This document shows positions 7,412-15,224 of a stretch of DNA of 23,804 nucleotides, one piece after another. The notes beneath the pieces are model-generated. The model saw only the letters and a list, made by a program, of their open reading frames with translations. It did not search any database and was not told the origin of the DNA. The stretch is taken from the NCBI GenBank assembly GCA_964517145.1, contig CAZFBN010000088.1, forward strand, positions 1 to 23,804, read 5' to 3'. Positions within the stretch are counted from its first letter, which is position 1. Each line of letters begins with the position of its first letter. A program made the translations under genes and the position numbers. This DNA is from JADJNW01 sp964517145 (GTDB lineage: Bacteria; Bacteroidota; Bacteroidia; Chitinophagales; Saprospiraceae).

Positions 7412-10400
7412 ATGATGAAATTTAACAACACCTGGAGTTTTTTGATAGCTCTAACCTTATTCACATCGCTTGCCTGGGCACAAGACGACGCGTCGATGTA
7501 CAAAGGCATGAAATGGCGCAACATTGGCCCGTTTCGGGGTGGGCGCAGCGTGGCTGTGACCGGCATTCCGAATAAGCCCATGACATACATTGCCGGTTAT
7601 ACGGGCGGCGGCTTGTGGAAAACAGTGAATGGCGGCATGTCCTGGACGAATATTTCGGATGGCTTTTTTAAAACTGGAACGGTCGGTGCCATTGCTGTTT
7701 CTGACTTTGATCCTAATGTGATTTATGTGGGCATGGGCGAACACGCAGTGCGTGGCGTAATGACCTCGCCTGGTGATGGGATGTATAAGAGTGAAGATGC
7801 CGGTAAAAGCTGGAAGCACATCGGATTGCCCAATTCTTATCACATTGCCCGCATTCAAATTCATCCCAAAAATCCTGATGTGGTTTGGGTGGCAGTGCAA
7901 GGTGCTGTGCATGGACCAAACAAAGAACGCGGCGTTTACAAGTCAACCGATGGCGGCAAAACCTGGCGGCAGGTACTGGCAGTTGATGAAAACACCGGTG
8001 CGAGCGAACTCAGCATGGATTATGACAATCCGCGGGTGCTTTACGCTGCCATGTGGCAACACCGTCGCTATCCTTGGCTGGCAGAAAGTGGTGGTCCGGG
8101 GTCGGGTTTGTACAAATCAACCGACGGCGGCGAGACGTGGACGAAGCTTACCAAAGGTTTACCTGCTAAAATGGGCAAAGCTGGAATTGCGGTTTCCCGC
8201 GCTAATCCGAATGTCGTGTATGCCAATATTGAAGCAGAACGCAAAGAAGCAGGCGTGTATCGCTCGGATGATGCAGGCATGAGTTGGCGCGTCACGAGCA
8301 AAGACCCGGCTACGATTTCTCGTTCCTGGTATTACATGGAAGTTTTTCCTGATCCGAAAGATGAAAATACGGTCTATGTTTTGAATGCTCCTGCATTGCG
8401 CTCCAAAGATGGCGGCAAAACCTTTACGGCGATGCGCGTGGGACACGGCGATACGCATGATTTGTGGATCAATCCGAATGATCCTGACAATATGATTCTG
8501 GCTGACGACGGTGGCGCTGAAATCACCTATAATGGCGGCGAAAACTGGTCTCCACAAGGCAATCAACCAACTGCGCAGTTTTATCGGGTGATTACAGACA
8601 ATCGTTTTCCTTACTGGGTGTATGCCGGTCAGCAGGATAATTCAACAGTGGCTATTCCAAGCCGCACGAGCCGTTCCGGTATTGACATCACCGATTGGTA
8701 CGCCGTTGGCGGCGGCGAAAGTGCATTTATCGCATTCGACCCAAATAACCCAGCATTGATCTTCGCAGGCTCTTACCAAGGCAATATTTCAGTTTTCGAT
8801 CAGAATACCCGTGATGCAAAAGATATCATGGCATATCCGACAATTGGTCTGGCAATTACGCCAAGCATCATGAAGTATCGTTTTAATTGGAATGCACCGA
8901 TTGTAGCGCAACCCCAGAATCCAAAAATTATTTACCACGGTGGAAATCACGTGCTGCGTACAGAAGATGCGGGCATCACCTGGAAAGAGATCAGCCCTGA
9001 TTTGACCCGCAATGAAAAAGCCAAGCAAATTGATGGCGGCGGACCTTATACCAATGAAGGCGCGGGCGGCGAAGTTTATAACACCATTTCTTACATCATT
9101 TGTTCGCCACACAAAGCAGGCGTGATCTGGGTGGGTTCGGATGATGGCTTGGTACACCTTACGCAAGATGAAGGTAAAACCTGGTCGAATGTAACTCCAC
9201 CAGGCATCGGCGAAGCTTTGATCAATTCCATCGAAGTTTCACCGCACAATCCCTCCGCAGCTTATGTGGTAGCTACCAAATATAAGTTTAATGAATTTGC
9301 ACCGCATGTTTATTATACCAATGATTTTGGAAAAACCTGGACAAAAATTGTCACCGGCATTGAAAAAGAAGCGTTTGTACGCGTAGTGCGCGAAGACAAA
9401 GTAAAGACGGGCTTGCTGTACGCGGGTACGGAACGTGGCATGTATGTTTCTTTTGACAATGGCAAAAACTGGAAAAAATTCCAATTGAACCTCCCGATTG
9501 TACCTGTCACAGATTTGACCATTCAAAACAATGACCTAGTGGCAGCTACTTCTGGTCGCGCTTTCTGGATTCTGGATGACCTTAGCCCGATTCAGCAAAG
9601 TATGGGCAAATTTGGCGAACAAGCAATGGTATTCCAGCCACGCCCTACCGTTCGCTTTGAAGGCGGTGGCAGAGGTCGCCCCAGCGGTCCGCTTGGTGAA
9701 AACCCTGCTGCTGGCGTTACCATTGATTATTACCTGCCAATGGATATGGACACGTCTAATCTGAGTCTGGAAATTGTAGATGCCAGCGGTCGCGTGGTAC
9801 GCAAGTACAGCAACCAGGCGGATAAAAACTTCAAGCGTTACAATGGTGGTCCAAGCCCCGAAGCAACATTTGCTGCGAAAAAAGGTGTAAATCGCTTCAA
9901 CTGGGATATGCGCACCGAAAGCATTCCTGGCGTAGATGGAGTCTATGTGAATGGCAGTTATGATGGGGTACTGGTAGCGCCGGGTGAATACAAAATTCGA
10001 CTTGTAACGCCCAAAGGTACCGTGGAGCAAACCGCTACCATCGCGCCCGACCCTCGCGTGAATGCGCCCCTGGAAGCCTATGTAGAGCAGCAGCGCGTGA
10101 TGGAGCAGATCAACATAAACGTTGCGGAATTGCACAACTCCGTGACGCGTATGCGCGAAATCAAAAAACAGATCGAAACCCTGACTTCGTCTTTGAAAGA
10201 GGACGAGTCGGCTAAAGAATTGATGAATTTAGGGAAAGAAACCATCAAAAAAATTGATGAGTGGGAATCACAAGTGATTCAAACCCAGCACGCCAACGGG
10301 CAGGATGTCATTAATTTTTACAATCGCCTGAACGCTGAAATGCTGAACCTGAAAAACCGTATTGACGCAGTGAATCCTACGGTGACGGCTGGTGCCAAAA

Positions 10401-10546
10401 CGCGCCTCACCGAACTGGTGAATGAATGGGGGCAACGCAAGCAGGAAATGCTCAATATTCTTGATAATAATGTCGCGAAGTTCAATCAATTATACAAAGA
10501 AAAAGCCTTCCCGGCAATTTCAATACCAAAACCAAGCAAACCGTAA
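7412..10546 (+). CDS. Secreted BNR/Asp-box beta-propeller protein (sortilin/VPS10-like 'glycosyl hydrolase')
   Basis: The frame opens with a TTG at 7364, but the ATG at 7412 gives a 1044-residue protein with a clean signal peptide ending SLAWA-Q (about residue 22). The body (about 30-760) carries about eleven Asp-box motifs of the type S-x-D-x-G-x-T-W, for example YKSTDGGKTW, YKSTDGGETW, LRTEDAGITW and YYTNDFGKTW. This predicts beta-propeller folds of the sortilin/VPS10 or sialidase kind. A beta-sandwich-like region follows (about 790-885), then a charged helical tail (about 888-1030). Databases often call such proteins 'glycosyl hydrolase', but no sialidase catalytic set could be confirmed, so enzyme activity is uncertain. 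There is no T9SS C-terminal domain. A strong terminator follows the gene. Confidence 0.9.
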   Translation: MMKFNNTWSFLIALTLFTSLAWAQDDASMYKGMKWRNIGPFRGGRSVAVTGIPNKPMTYIAGYTGGGLWKTVNGGMSWTNISDGFFKTGTVGAIAVSDFDPNVIYVGMGEHAVRGVMTSPGDGMYKSEDAGKSWKHIGLPNSYHIARIQIHPKNPDVVWVAVQGAVHGPNKERGVYKSTDGGKTWRQVLAVDENTGASELSMDYDNPRVLYAAMWQHRRYPWLAESGGPGSGLYKSTDGGETWTKLTKGLPAKMGKAGIAVSRANPNVVYANIEAERKEAGVYRSDDAGMSWRVTSKDPATISRSWYYMEVFPDPKDENTVYVLNAPALRSKDGGKTFTAMRVGHGDTHDLWINPNDPDNMILADDGGAEITYNGGENWSPQGNQPTAQFYRVITDNRFPYWVYAGQQDNSTVAIPSRTSRSGIDITDWYAVGGGESAFIAFDPNNPALIFAGSYQGNISVFDQNTRDAKDIMAYPTIGLAITPSIMKYRFNWNAPIVAQPQNPKIIYHGGNHVLRTEDAGITWKEISPDLTRNEKAKQIDGGGPYTNEGAGGEVYNTISYIICSPHKAGVIWVGSDDGLVHLTQDEGKTWSNVTPPGIGEALINSIEVSPHNPSAAYVVATKYKFNEFAPHVYYTNDFGKTWTKIVTGIEKEAFVRVVREDKVKTGLLYAGTERGMYVSFDNGKNWKKFQLNLPIVPVTDLTIQNNDLVAATSGRAFWILDDLSPIQQSMGKFGEQAMVFQPRPTVRFEGGGRGRPSGPLGENPAAGVTIDYYLPMDMDTSNLSLEIVDASGRVVRKYSNQADKNFKRYNGGPSPEATFAAKKGVNRFNWDMRTESIPGVDGVYVNGSYDGVLVAPGEYKIRLVTPKGTVEQTATIAPDPRVNAPLEAYVEQQRVMEQININVAELHNSVTRMREIKKQIETLTSSLKEDESAKELMNLGKETIKKIDEWESQVIQTQHANGQDVINFYNRLNAEMLNLKNRIDAVNPTVTAGAKTRLTELVNEWGQRKQEMLNILDNNVAKFNQLYKEKAFPAISIPKPSKP

Positions 10547-10592
10547 GGCGCGATAGCTGTCTAGAACTGCATTTTTTGACCAATATAGAAGA

Positions 10593-10645
10593 GGAGTTTT
10601 CCTAATATTTTTGCTTTTTGCAAAATTCGGGAAGACTCCTTTTTG
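10593..10645 (+). terminator. Rho-independent terminator of the BNR-protein gene
   Basis: GGAGTTTTCC (10593-10602) pairs with GGAAGACTCC (10630-10639) over 10 bp with one G-T wobble, and a T run follows (10640-10644). Inside the loop a second pairing, TTTTGC with GCAAAA, can form and lengthen the hairpin. It lies 47 nt after the stop codon. Confidence 0.75.
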
Positions 10646-10996
10646 TTTATGCAATCAGGTTTTTACCTTACTTCCGCAAAGCAACCTCTAGTACCTTCCT
10701 ACAATAGTTTGATTATCAATACGGATCACCGCTCACTACTTGCCAGATAACTTTTAAAAGTTATAAATACTATTTAAAAAGGCTTCAATTGTCCCTTATG
10801 CCTTCAAAACGCCTCCCTTTTGTTTTTTCAATGGGTTAAATTTTTTTTAATTTTTTTAGAAAAATGATTTTGAAATTATAATTTGAAAAGCAATCGAAAA
10901 AATTATTTTTATATTTACAAAGGCTGATCTTTTAAAATTAAAACAACAAACTGTTTTTTCTTATTTTATCTAACACACTGATCCCTAAATTATCTA

Positions 10997-11028
10997 TTTG
11001 CAAAAACGCAAGGATTGTGCTAACTTCG
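10997..11028 (+). promoter_or_regulatory. Putative amt promoter
   Basis: TTTG at 10997-11000 and TAACTTCG at 11021-11028 are 20 nt apart. The -33 box is a full match and the -7 box matches 7 of 8 positions of TAnnTTTG. The start would be near 11035, giving a leader of about 180 nt before the ATG at 11215. Confidence 0.45.
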
Positions 11029-11087
11029 TTGTGGTCAATGTTTTTATAAGCAACCATAGTCTTTACCTTTCAAATACGACAATCAAC

Positions 11088-11130
11088 GGCGTGCTGCTGC
11101 AAACCACGCCACCCTATCCGCGCACAGCGG
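11088..11130 (+). promoter_or_regulatory. Two consecutive hairpins in the amt leader
   Basis: GGCGTG (11088-11093) pairs perfectly with CACGCC (11105-11110) around an 11-nt loop. Seven bases later CCGC (11118-11121) pairs with GCGG (11127-11130) around a 5-nt loop. They lie in the middle of the long predicted leader of amt, in an otherwise AT-rich region. No known riboswitch is recognised. Confidence 0.35.
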
Positions 11131-11214
11131 CTTCCCTTCTTGCTGAATATCAATCAAATCTGCATTCGACAATGTGGCATTTAAAAATTGATTAATAACA
11201 AGTCTGGACGCATT

Positions 11215-12591
11215 ATGAAAGAAATGATTACAAGTAAGCCGTTCGCATCGGCTATTTTTCTCGCGTTTTTGATCATCAGCATTTTCGCGGCATTCTACCC
11301 TGTATCACACCCGGGACTGCCAGAGGGCGTGACGCTTAACACAGGAGACGTAGCCTGGATGTTGGTTGCATCGGGCTTAGTATTACTGATGACGCCAGGG
11401 CTGTCTTTTTTCTATGGCGGTATGGTGCATCCTAAAAATATTATTTCCACCATGCTGCAAAGTTTTATTGCTTTGGGCTTTATCAGTTTTTTGTGGTATG
11501 TTGTAGGATTTAGCTTGGTATTTGGCGACAGCATTGGCGGTTTTATTGGCAATCCAACGTCGCATCTGTTTTTCAACAATGTGGGGACAGCACCGCACAG
11601 CAAAATTGCGACCGGCATTCCGTTTATGCTATTTGCAATTTTCCAATTAAAATTTGCCATTATCACTCCCGCGCTGATTACAGGTTCTTTCGCAGAGCGT
11701 GTAAAATTTGGGGGTTATATTATTTTTATGAGCTTGTGGAGCTTGCTGATCTACTGCCCATTGGCACACTGGACTTGGCACCCCGATGGATTCCTGTTTA
11801 AAATGGGTGTACTGGATTTTGCGGGTGGCACGGTGGTGCACATTGCAGCAGGCACAGCAGCTTTGGTAGGAGCTATGGTGTTGGGTCGCCGCAAGGTACA
11901 CAAGGAAGGCGAGGCGTTCACGCCGGTCAACACGCCTTATGTATTGTTGGGTACTGGCTTGCTGTGGTTTGGCTGGTTTGGCTTCAACGCAGGCTCAGCA
12001 TTAGCAGCGAATGGTCAGGCAATTGATGCTTTTATCAATACCAATCTTGCTTCGGCGGTAGCTATGATCGGCTGGTTGCTGGTGGATCTGATGCGCGGTC
12101 GTAAGCCGAGTGCGCTGGGCGCTAGTATTGGTGCGGTGGTTGGTTTGGTCGCCATTACGCCGGCAGCTGGGTATGTTGCTACCGGACCCAGTGTTTTCAT
12201 CGGTTTTATAGCCGCTGTGGTTTCCAATTATGCGGTGGTGCGCAAAGCTCGCACAGCATTGGACGATACCCTCGATGTATTCCCTTGCCACGGCATCGGT
12301 GGGATTGTGGGCATGCTGCTGACGGCAGTTTTTGCTTTGAATGGCGGTGTGCTGGCAACGGGTAAAATAGACTTGCTTCTGACACACCTACTGGGTTTAG
12401 CCATTGTGCTGGTGTTCACGTTTGCAGGTTCCTGGCTATTGTACAAATTAACTGAACTCATCACGCCAATGCGTGTAAGCGAAGAGCAGGAGATGGAAGG
12501 ACTCGACTTGAGTCAGCATGATGAAACGGTTGTATATAAAGATGAGGAAGTCGCACCTTCTACTTCCGCGTTGGCAGCGGCATTGGGCTAA
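11215..12591 (+). CDS. amt: Ammonium transporter, Amt family
   Basis: The 458-residue product is an Amt/Mep/Rh-family channel that conducts ammonium across the inner membrane as a trimer. Diagnostic features are all present: the first core helix with TPGLSFFYGGM (60-70), FAERVKFGGY (159-168), D201 in DFAGGTVVHI with pore histidine H209, and the second pore histidine H359 in FPCHGIGGIVG. The C-terminal tail (about 410-458) follows the conserved EL(I/T)xPxRVSEEQExxGLDLSxH pattern, which in other Amts contacts GlnK. An extra N-terminal hydrophobic segment (about 8-30) resembles the cleaved leader of E. coli AmtB. The frame can be extended to a TTG at 11188, but the ATG at 11215 is preferred. No glnK/glnB gene lies next to it. 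Confidence 0.97.
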   Translation: MKEMITSKPFASAIFLAFLIISIFAAFYPVSHPGLPEGVTLNTGDVAWMLVASGLVLLMTPGLSFFYGGMVHPKNIISTMLQSFIALGFISFLWYVVGFSLVFGDSIGGFIGNPTSHLFFNNVGTAPHSKIATGIPFMLFAIFQLKFAIITPALITGSFAERVKFGGYIIFMSLWSLLIYCPLAHWTWHPDGFLFKMGVLDFAGGTVVHIAAGTAALVGAMVLGRRKVHKEGEAFTPVNTPYVLLGTGLLWFGWFGFNAGSALAANGQAIDAFINTNLASAVAMIGWLLVDLMRGRKPSALGASIGAVVGLVAITPAAGYVATGPSVFIGFIAAVVSNYAVVRKARTALDDTLDVFPCHGIGGIVGMLLTAVFALNGGVLATGKIDLLLTHLLGLAIVLVFTFAGSWLLYKLTELITPMRVSEEQEMEGLDLSQHDETVVYKDEEVAPSTSALAAALG

Positions 12592-12611
12592 GGGTTGTTA
12601 TTTTTAATATG

Positions 12612-12680
12612 ATTCATCCCGAATTTTGTAGCCAATCGTTCTGTAGAAACGAATTATTGGTAAGAATCTTCGGGATGAGT
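12612..12680. repeat. Nested palindromic element downstream of amt
   Basis: The outer arms ATTCATCCCGAA (12612-12623) and TTCGGGATGAGT (12669-12680) pair over 12 bp with one G-T wobble. The 45-nt loop contains an inner hairpin: CCAAT-CGTT (12632-12640) pairs with AACG (12648-12651) and, after four unpaired bases, ATTGG (12656-12660). It starts 20 nt after the amt stop codon. No T run follows, so it is not a typical terminator. Confidence 0.6.
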
Positions 12681-12959
12681 CGTGTGATAATTGTTAAATC
12701 TCAGGCTCCAAGTTTTTTCTGGTTTGCGCTTTTCAGGTATTTTGAAAAGTGGTGGCATTCACAAAAGGTGGTTTGTCCAAAAAAAGATTGTAGTACGCGC
12801 GCACGACTTGAATAAAAATGCAAATATTTTCAGGTAGAAAAGGGTTGTGCGGTGCATGATTTTTCGTTTGTCAGAAAACGAGCGAGCCATTTACTTCATC
12901 AATTCAAGCCTCAAAAATTTCCTTAACGCCCACCGAAGTAGATTTTACTTTCTTCTCCC

Positions 12960-12987
12960 TTGTTTTCCTTTTCGATTTTTATCTTTG
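12960..12987 (+). promoter_or_regulatory. Putative promoter of the HEAT-cyclophilin lipoprotein gene
   Basis: TATCTTTG at 12980-12987 is a full match to the Bacteroidota -7 box TAnnTTTG, with TTG at 12960-12962, 17 nt upstream. The start near 12994 gives a short leader of about 17 nt before the ATG at 13011. Confidence 0.5.
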
Positions 12988-13010
12988 CCATAAATGAACG
13001 CTTTTCCACG

Positions 13011-15011
13011 ATGAAAAAACCGTTGCTTTTATTACTGCTGGCTTATATCGTCTGGCAAACCGGCTGTGTGCCTCCTGTTGAAGAAAAAATGACCGATGTC
13101 AAGGTGGATTTAAAAGACCCTTTGTTCCAGAAAATACACGATTTTCAGGACAAGGCGCAGGTGGACAGTTTGTACGTTTACATCCGCAATCCTGACCCAA
13201 CTTATCGCTACCTGTCGGCGGCGGCGTTTGGTTCTATTCGTTCGGCTACAGCGATTGATAGTCTGGCTATTCTGCTCAAAGATGAAGTGCCAGAGGTAAG
13301 AGCGGCGGCAGCTTTTGCATTGGGGCAAATTGGCGATGCCAAAGCAGAACCGCTTCTGCTTCAAGCATTTGAACGAACGGACACGGTTGGATTGTATAAA
13401 AAATCGAACCGCGCTATCCTGGAAGCCGTTGGAAAAGTGGGTACGCTGGATCATTTAAAATTGCTCAGCACCGTGACTACGTATCAGCCCAAAGATACCT
13501 TGCTGCTCGAAGGGCAAGCTTATGGCATTTATCGGTACATGCTGCGCGATTTGGTGAGCAAAGAAGGGACAGAACGCATGACTTATCTGGCGGGCAATTC
13601 AGTTTACCCGGAAAGTGTGCGCTACGTGGCTGCCAATTATCTGGCGCGTGCCAAAAATTTACAAATTGACAGTATTGCAGCAGAACCGCTCATTCAAGCG
13701 ATGAATGGTGAAACCAACGGCAACATCCGCATGGCACTGGCGATTGCATTGGGCAAAGCCCGCTCGACTACTGCGATGAATGCGTTATTGCAATTGTACA
13801 ATCGGGAGAACGATTATCGGGTGAAATGCAATATTCTGCGGGCATTGAGCAACTTTCCGTACGCACAGGTGCAAGCAACGGTGCAAAAAGCAGTCAAAGA
13901 GTCAAATATTCATGTGGCTGAGCGCGCAGCACAATATTTTGTAGAAAATGGCAATGCGGAAGATGCGACCACTTACTGGCGGCTGGCAAAAGACTCCATC
14001 CCCTGGCAGGTAGCGGTCAATTTGTATGCGGCAGCGTTGCGGCACATTCCATCCACACAAGGCACTTATCGCGATGCGATCAATTACGAATTGCGGCGGC
14101 GCTTTGTACAAGCTATTTCGCCTTACCACAAAGCAGCGATTCTAAAAGCGCTGGCAGAGTGGGGTTGGAATTTTCGATTCATTCAGCGCGAAGGTTTTGT
14201 TGCCAAGCATCCTGCGGTGCGCTCGGCGGCGGTAGAAGCATTGGCGAACCTCAGCCAGCAACGCAATTTTGGACGTTTTTTTGGCAATAGCAAAGTTGTT
14301 CCCAAAGAGTTGGCAATTTATTTTAAACAAGCGATACAAAGTGGCGACCCTGGTATGATGGCAATTGCAGCTGGGGCATTGCGCATTCCTGAGCGAAATT
14401 TTAAGACACAACTCGATAGCTTGTCTTTTTTACAAAATGCTTTGAGCAATTTGAAATTGCCACAGGAAATTGAAACGTATAATGAAATTCAACATGCAAT
14501 TGATTACTTTGCAGGAAAGGATTTTGTTGCTAAAAAATTGGATTACAACCATCCGATTGATTGGGAAACGTTCAATGGATTAAGTCCAGAACCCAAAGCG
14601 GTTTTGCGCACTAAAAGCGGCGATATCACCATTCGATTGCTGCCAGATATAGCGCCTGGGTCGGTGGTCAACTTTGTGAAACTGGCAAGAGAAGGCTTTT
14701 ACGATGGCAAAAACTTTCACCGCGTTGTGGCGAATTTTGTTATACAAGGCGGTTGCCCGCGCGGCGATGGTTACGGCAGTTTGGATTACAGCATTCGTTC
14801 GGAACTAGCGCCGGTTTATTATGATCGAGAGGGCTACGTTGGCATGGCTTCTGCCGGAAATCACACGGAAGGCACACAATTCTTCATCACCCATTCGCCT
14901 ACGCCGCATCTGGATGGCAATTACACCATTTTTGGTCGGGTGATGGATGGTATGAATGTGGTGCATCAAATTAAAATGGGAGATGTGATTGAAAAAGTGT
15001 TGATACAATAA
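13011..15011 (+). CDS. HEAT-repeat lipoprotein with C-terminal cyclophilin-type peptidylprolyl isomerase domain
   Basis: The ATG at 13011 gives a 666-residue lipoprotein: a hydrophobic leader and a lipobox Q16-T-G-C19. Residues about 60-310 are helical repeats of the HEAT type, for example VPEVRAAAAFALGQIGDAKAEPLL (93-116). More irregular helical repeats run to about 480. Residues about 528-666 form a cyclophilin domain that catalyses cis-trans isomerisation of X-Pro bonds. R571 in FHRVV, F576 and Q579 in FVIQGG, M612, and Q623-F-F625 fit the active site. The tryptophan of the human cyclosporin site is replaced by His (H633), common in bacterial cyclophilins. This looks like an envelope folding factor with its own client- or partner-binding scaffold. 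Frame extension to a TTG at 12960 runs across the promoter and is rejected. Confidence 0.92.
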   Translation: MKKPLLLLLLAYIVWQTGCVPPVEEKMTDVKVDLKDPLFQKIHDFQDKAQVDSLYVYIRNPDPTYRYLSAAAFGSIRSATAIDSLAILLKDEVPEVRAAAAFALGQIGDAKAEPLLLQAFERTDTVGLYKKSNRAILEAVGKVGTLDHLKLLSTVTTYQPKDTLLLEGQAYGIYRYMLRDLVSKEGTERMTYLAGNSVYPESVRYVAANYLARAKNLQIDSIAAEPLIQAMNGETNGNIRMALAIALGKARSTTAMNALLQLYNRENDYRVKCNILRALSNFPYAQVQATVQKAVKESNIHVAERAAQYFVENGNAEDATTYWRLAKDSIPWQVAVNLYAAALRHIPSTQGTYRDAINYELRRRFVQAISPYHKAAILKALAEWGWNFRFIQREGFVAKHPAVRSAAVEALANLSQQRNFGRFFGNSKVVPKELAIYFKQAIQSGDPGMMAIAAGALRIPERNFKTQLDSLSFLQNALSNLKLPQEIETYNEIQHAIDYFAGKDFVAKKLDYNHPIDWETFNGLSPEPKAVLRTKSGDITIRLLPDIAPGSVVNFVKLAREGFYDGKNFHRVVANFVIQGGCPRGDGYGSLDYSIRSELAPVYYDREGYVGMASAGNHTEGTQFFITHSPTPHLDGNYTIFGRVMDGMNVVHQIKMGDVIEKVLIQ

Positions 15012-15153
15012 GTAGTTGGATAGTCAATAGTCGGAATGTTTAAAAGGAGCTTATGAAAAACAGAATTCCTCGTTCATACGCATGGAGTTGGCTTTTATGT
15101 TTTATAAATTCTTATATTTCCAAAGACGCTTCGCAACAACCCACCCCCTTCCG

Positions 15154-15186
15154 TTGTTATTGTCACACAAATTTATCGTACCTTTG
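15154..15186 (+). promoter_or_regulatory. Putative gcvP promoter
   Basis: TACCTTTG at 15179-15186 is a full match to the -7 box TAnnTTTG. TTG at 15154-15156 lies 22 nt upstream; another TTG at 15160-15162 is slightly too close at 16 nt. The start near 15193 gives a leader of about 30 nt. No glycine riboswitch was recognised in the 213-nt gap upstream of gcvP. Confidence 0.5.
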
Positions 15187-15224
15187 CACATTGATTTTCC
15201 TAACCAAGACAAGGGCTATCCATC

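Larger units (their letters stand above)
10547..11214. other. Intergenic region between the BNR protein and amt, about 0.67 kb
   Basis: No gene is supported. The left part holds the terminator of the BNR gene. The middle (about 10820-10960) is very AT-rich without recognisable repeats. The right part holds the amt promoter and leader. A 65-codon frame at 10998-11195 starts at TTG, runs across the promoter and the leader hairpins, and has no recognisable features; it is treated as chance. Confidence 0.6.
12592..13010. other. Intergenic region between amt and the HEAT-cyclophilin lipoprotein gene
   Basis: No gene is supported in these 419 bases; a 68-codon frame at 12609-12815 lies across a palindromic element and is treated as chance. 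The stretch is rich in small hairpins: the nested element 12612-12680, CTTTTCA/TGAAAAG at 12729-12749, and TCGTTT/AAACGA at 12864-12881. The promoter of the next gene is at its right end. Confidence 0.55.

Noticed and set aside
9536..10135. 199-codon minus-strand frame within the BNR-protein gene
   Set aside because: Antisense shadow with His/Tyr/Arg-rich, featureless content.
10998..11195. 65-codon plus-strand frame upstream of amt
   Set aside because: It starts at TTG, overlaps the amt promoter -7 box and leader hairpins, and has no recognisable features.
12609..12815. 68-codon plus-strand frame downstream of amt
   Set aside because: It reads through the nested palindrome and has no family resemblance or start signals.
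15013..15035. Short TAGTTGGA / TAGTCAA / TAGTCGGA run after the HEAT-cyclophilin gene as a third octamer array
   Set aside because: Only three units, 8-7-8 spacing, and a different consensus from GAWATTNN.
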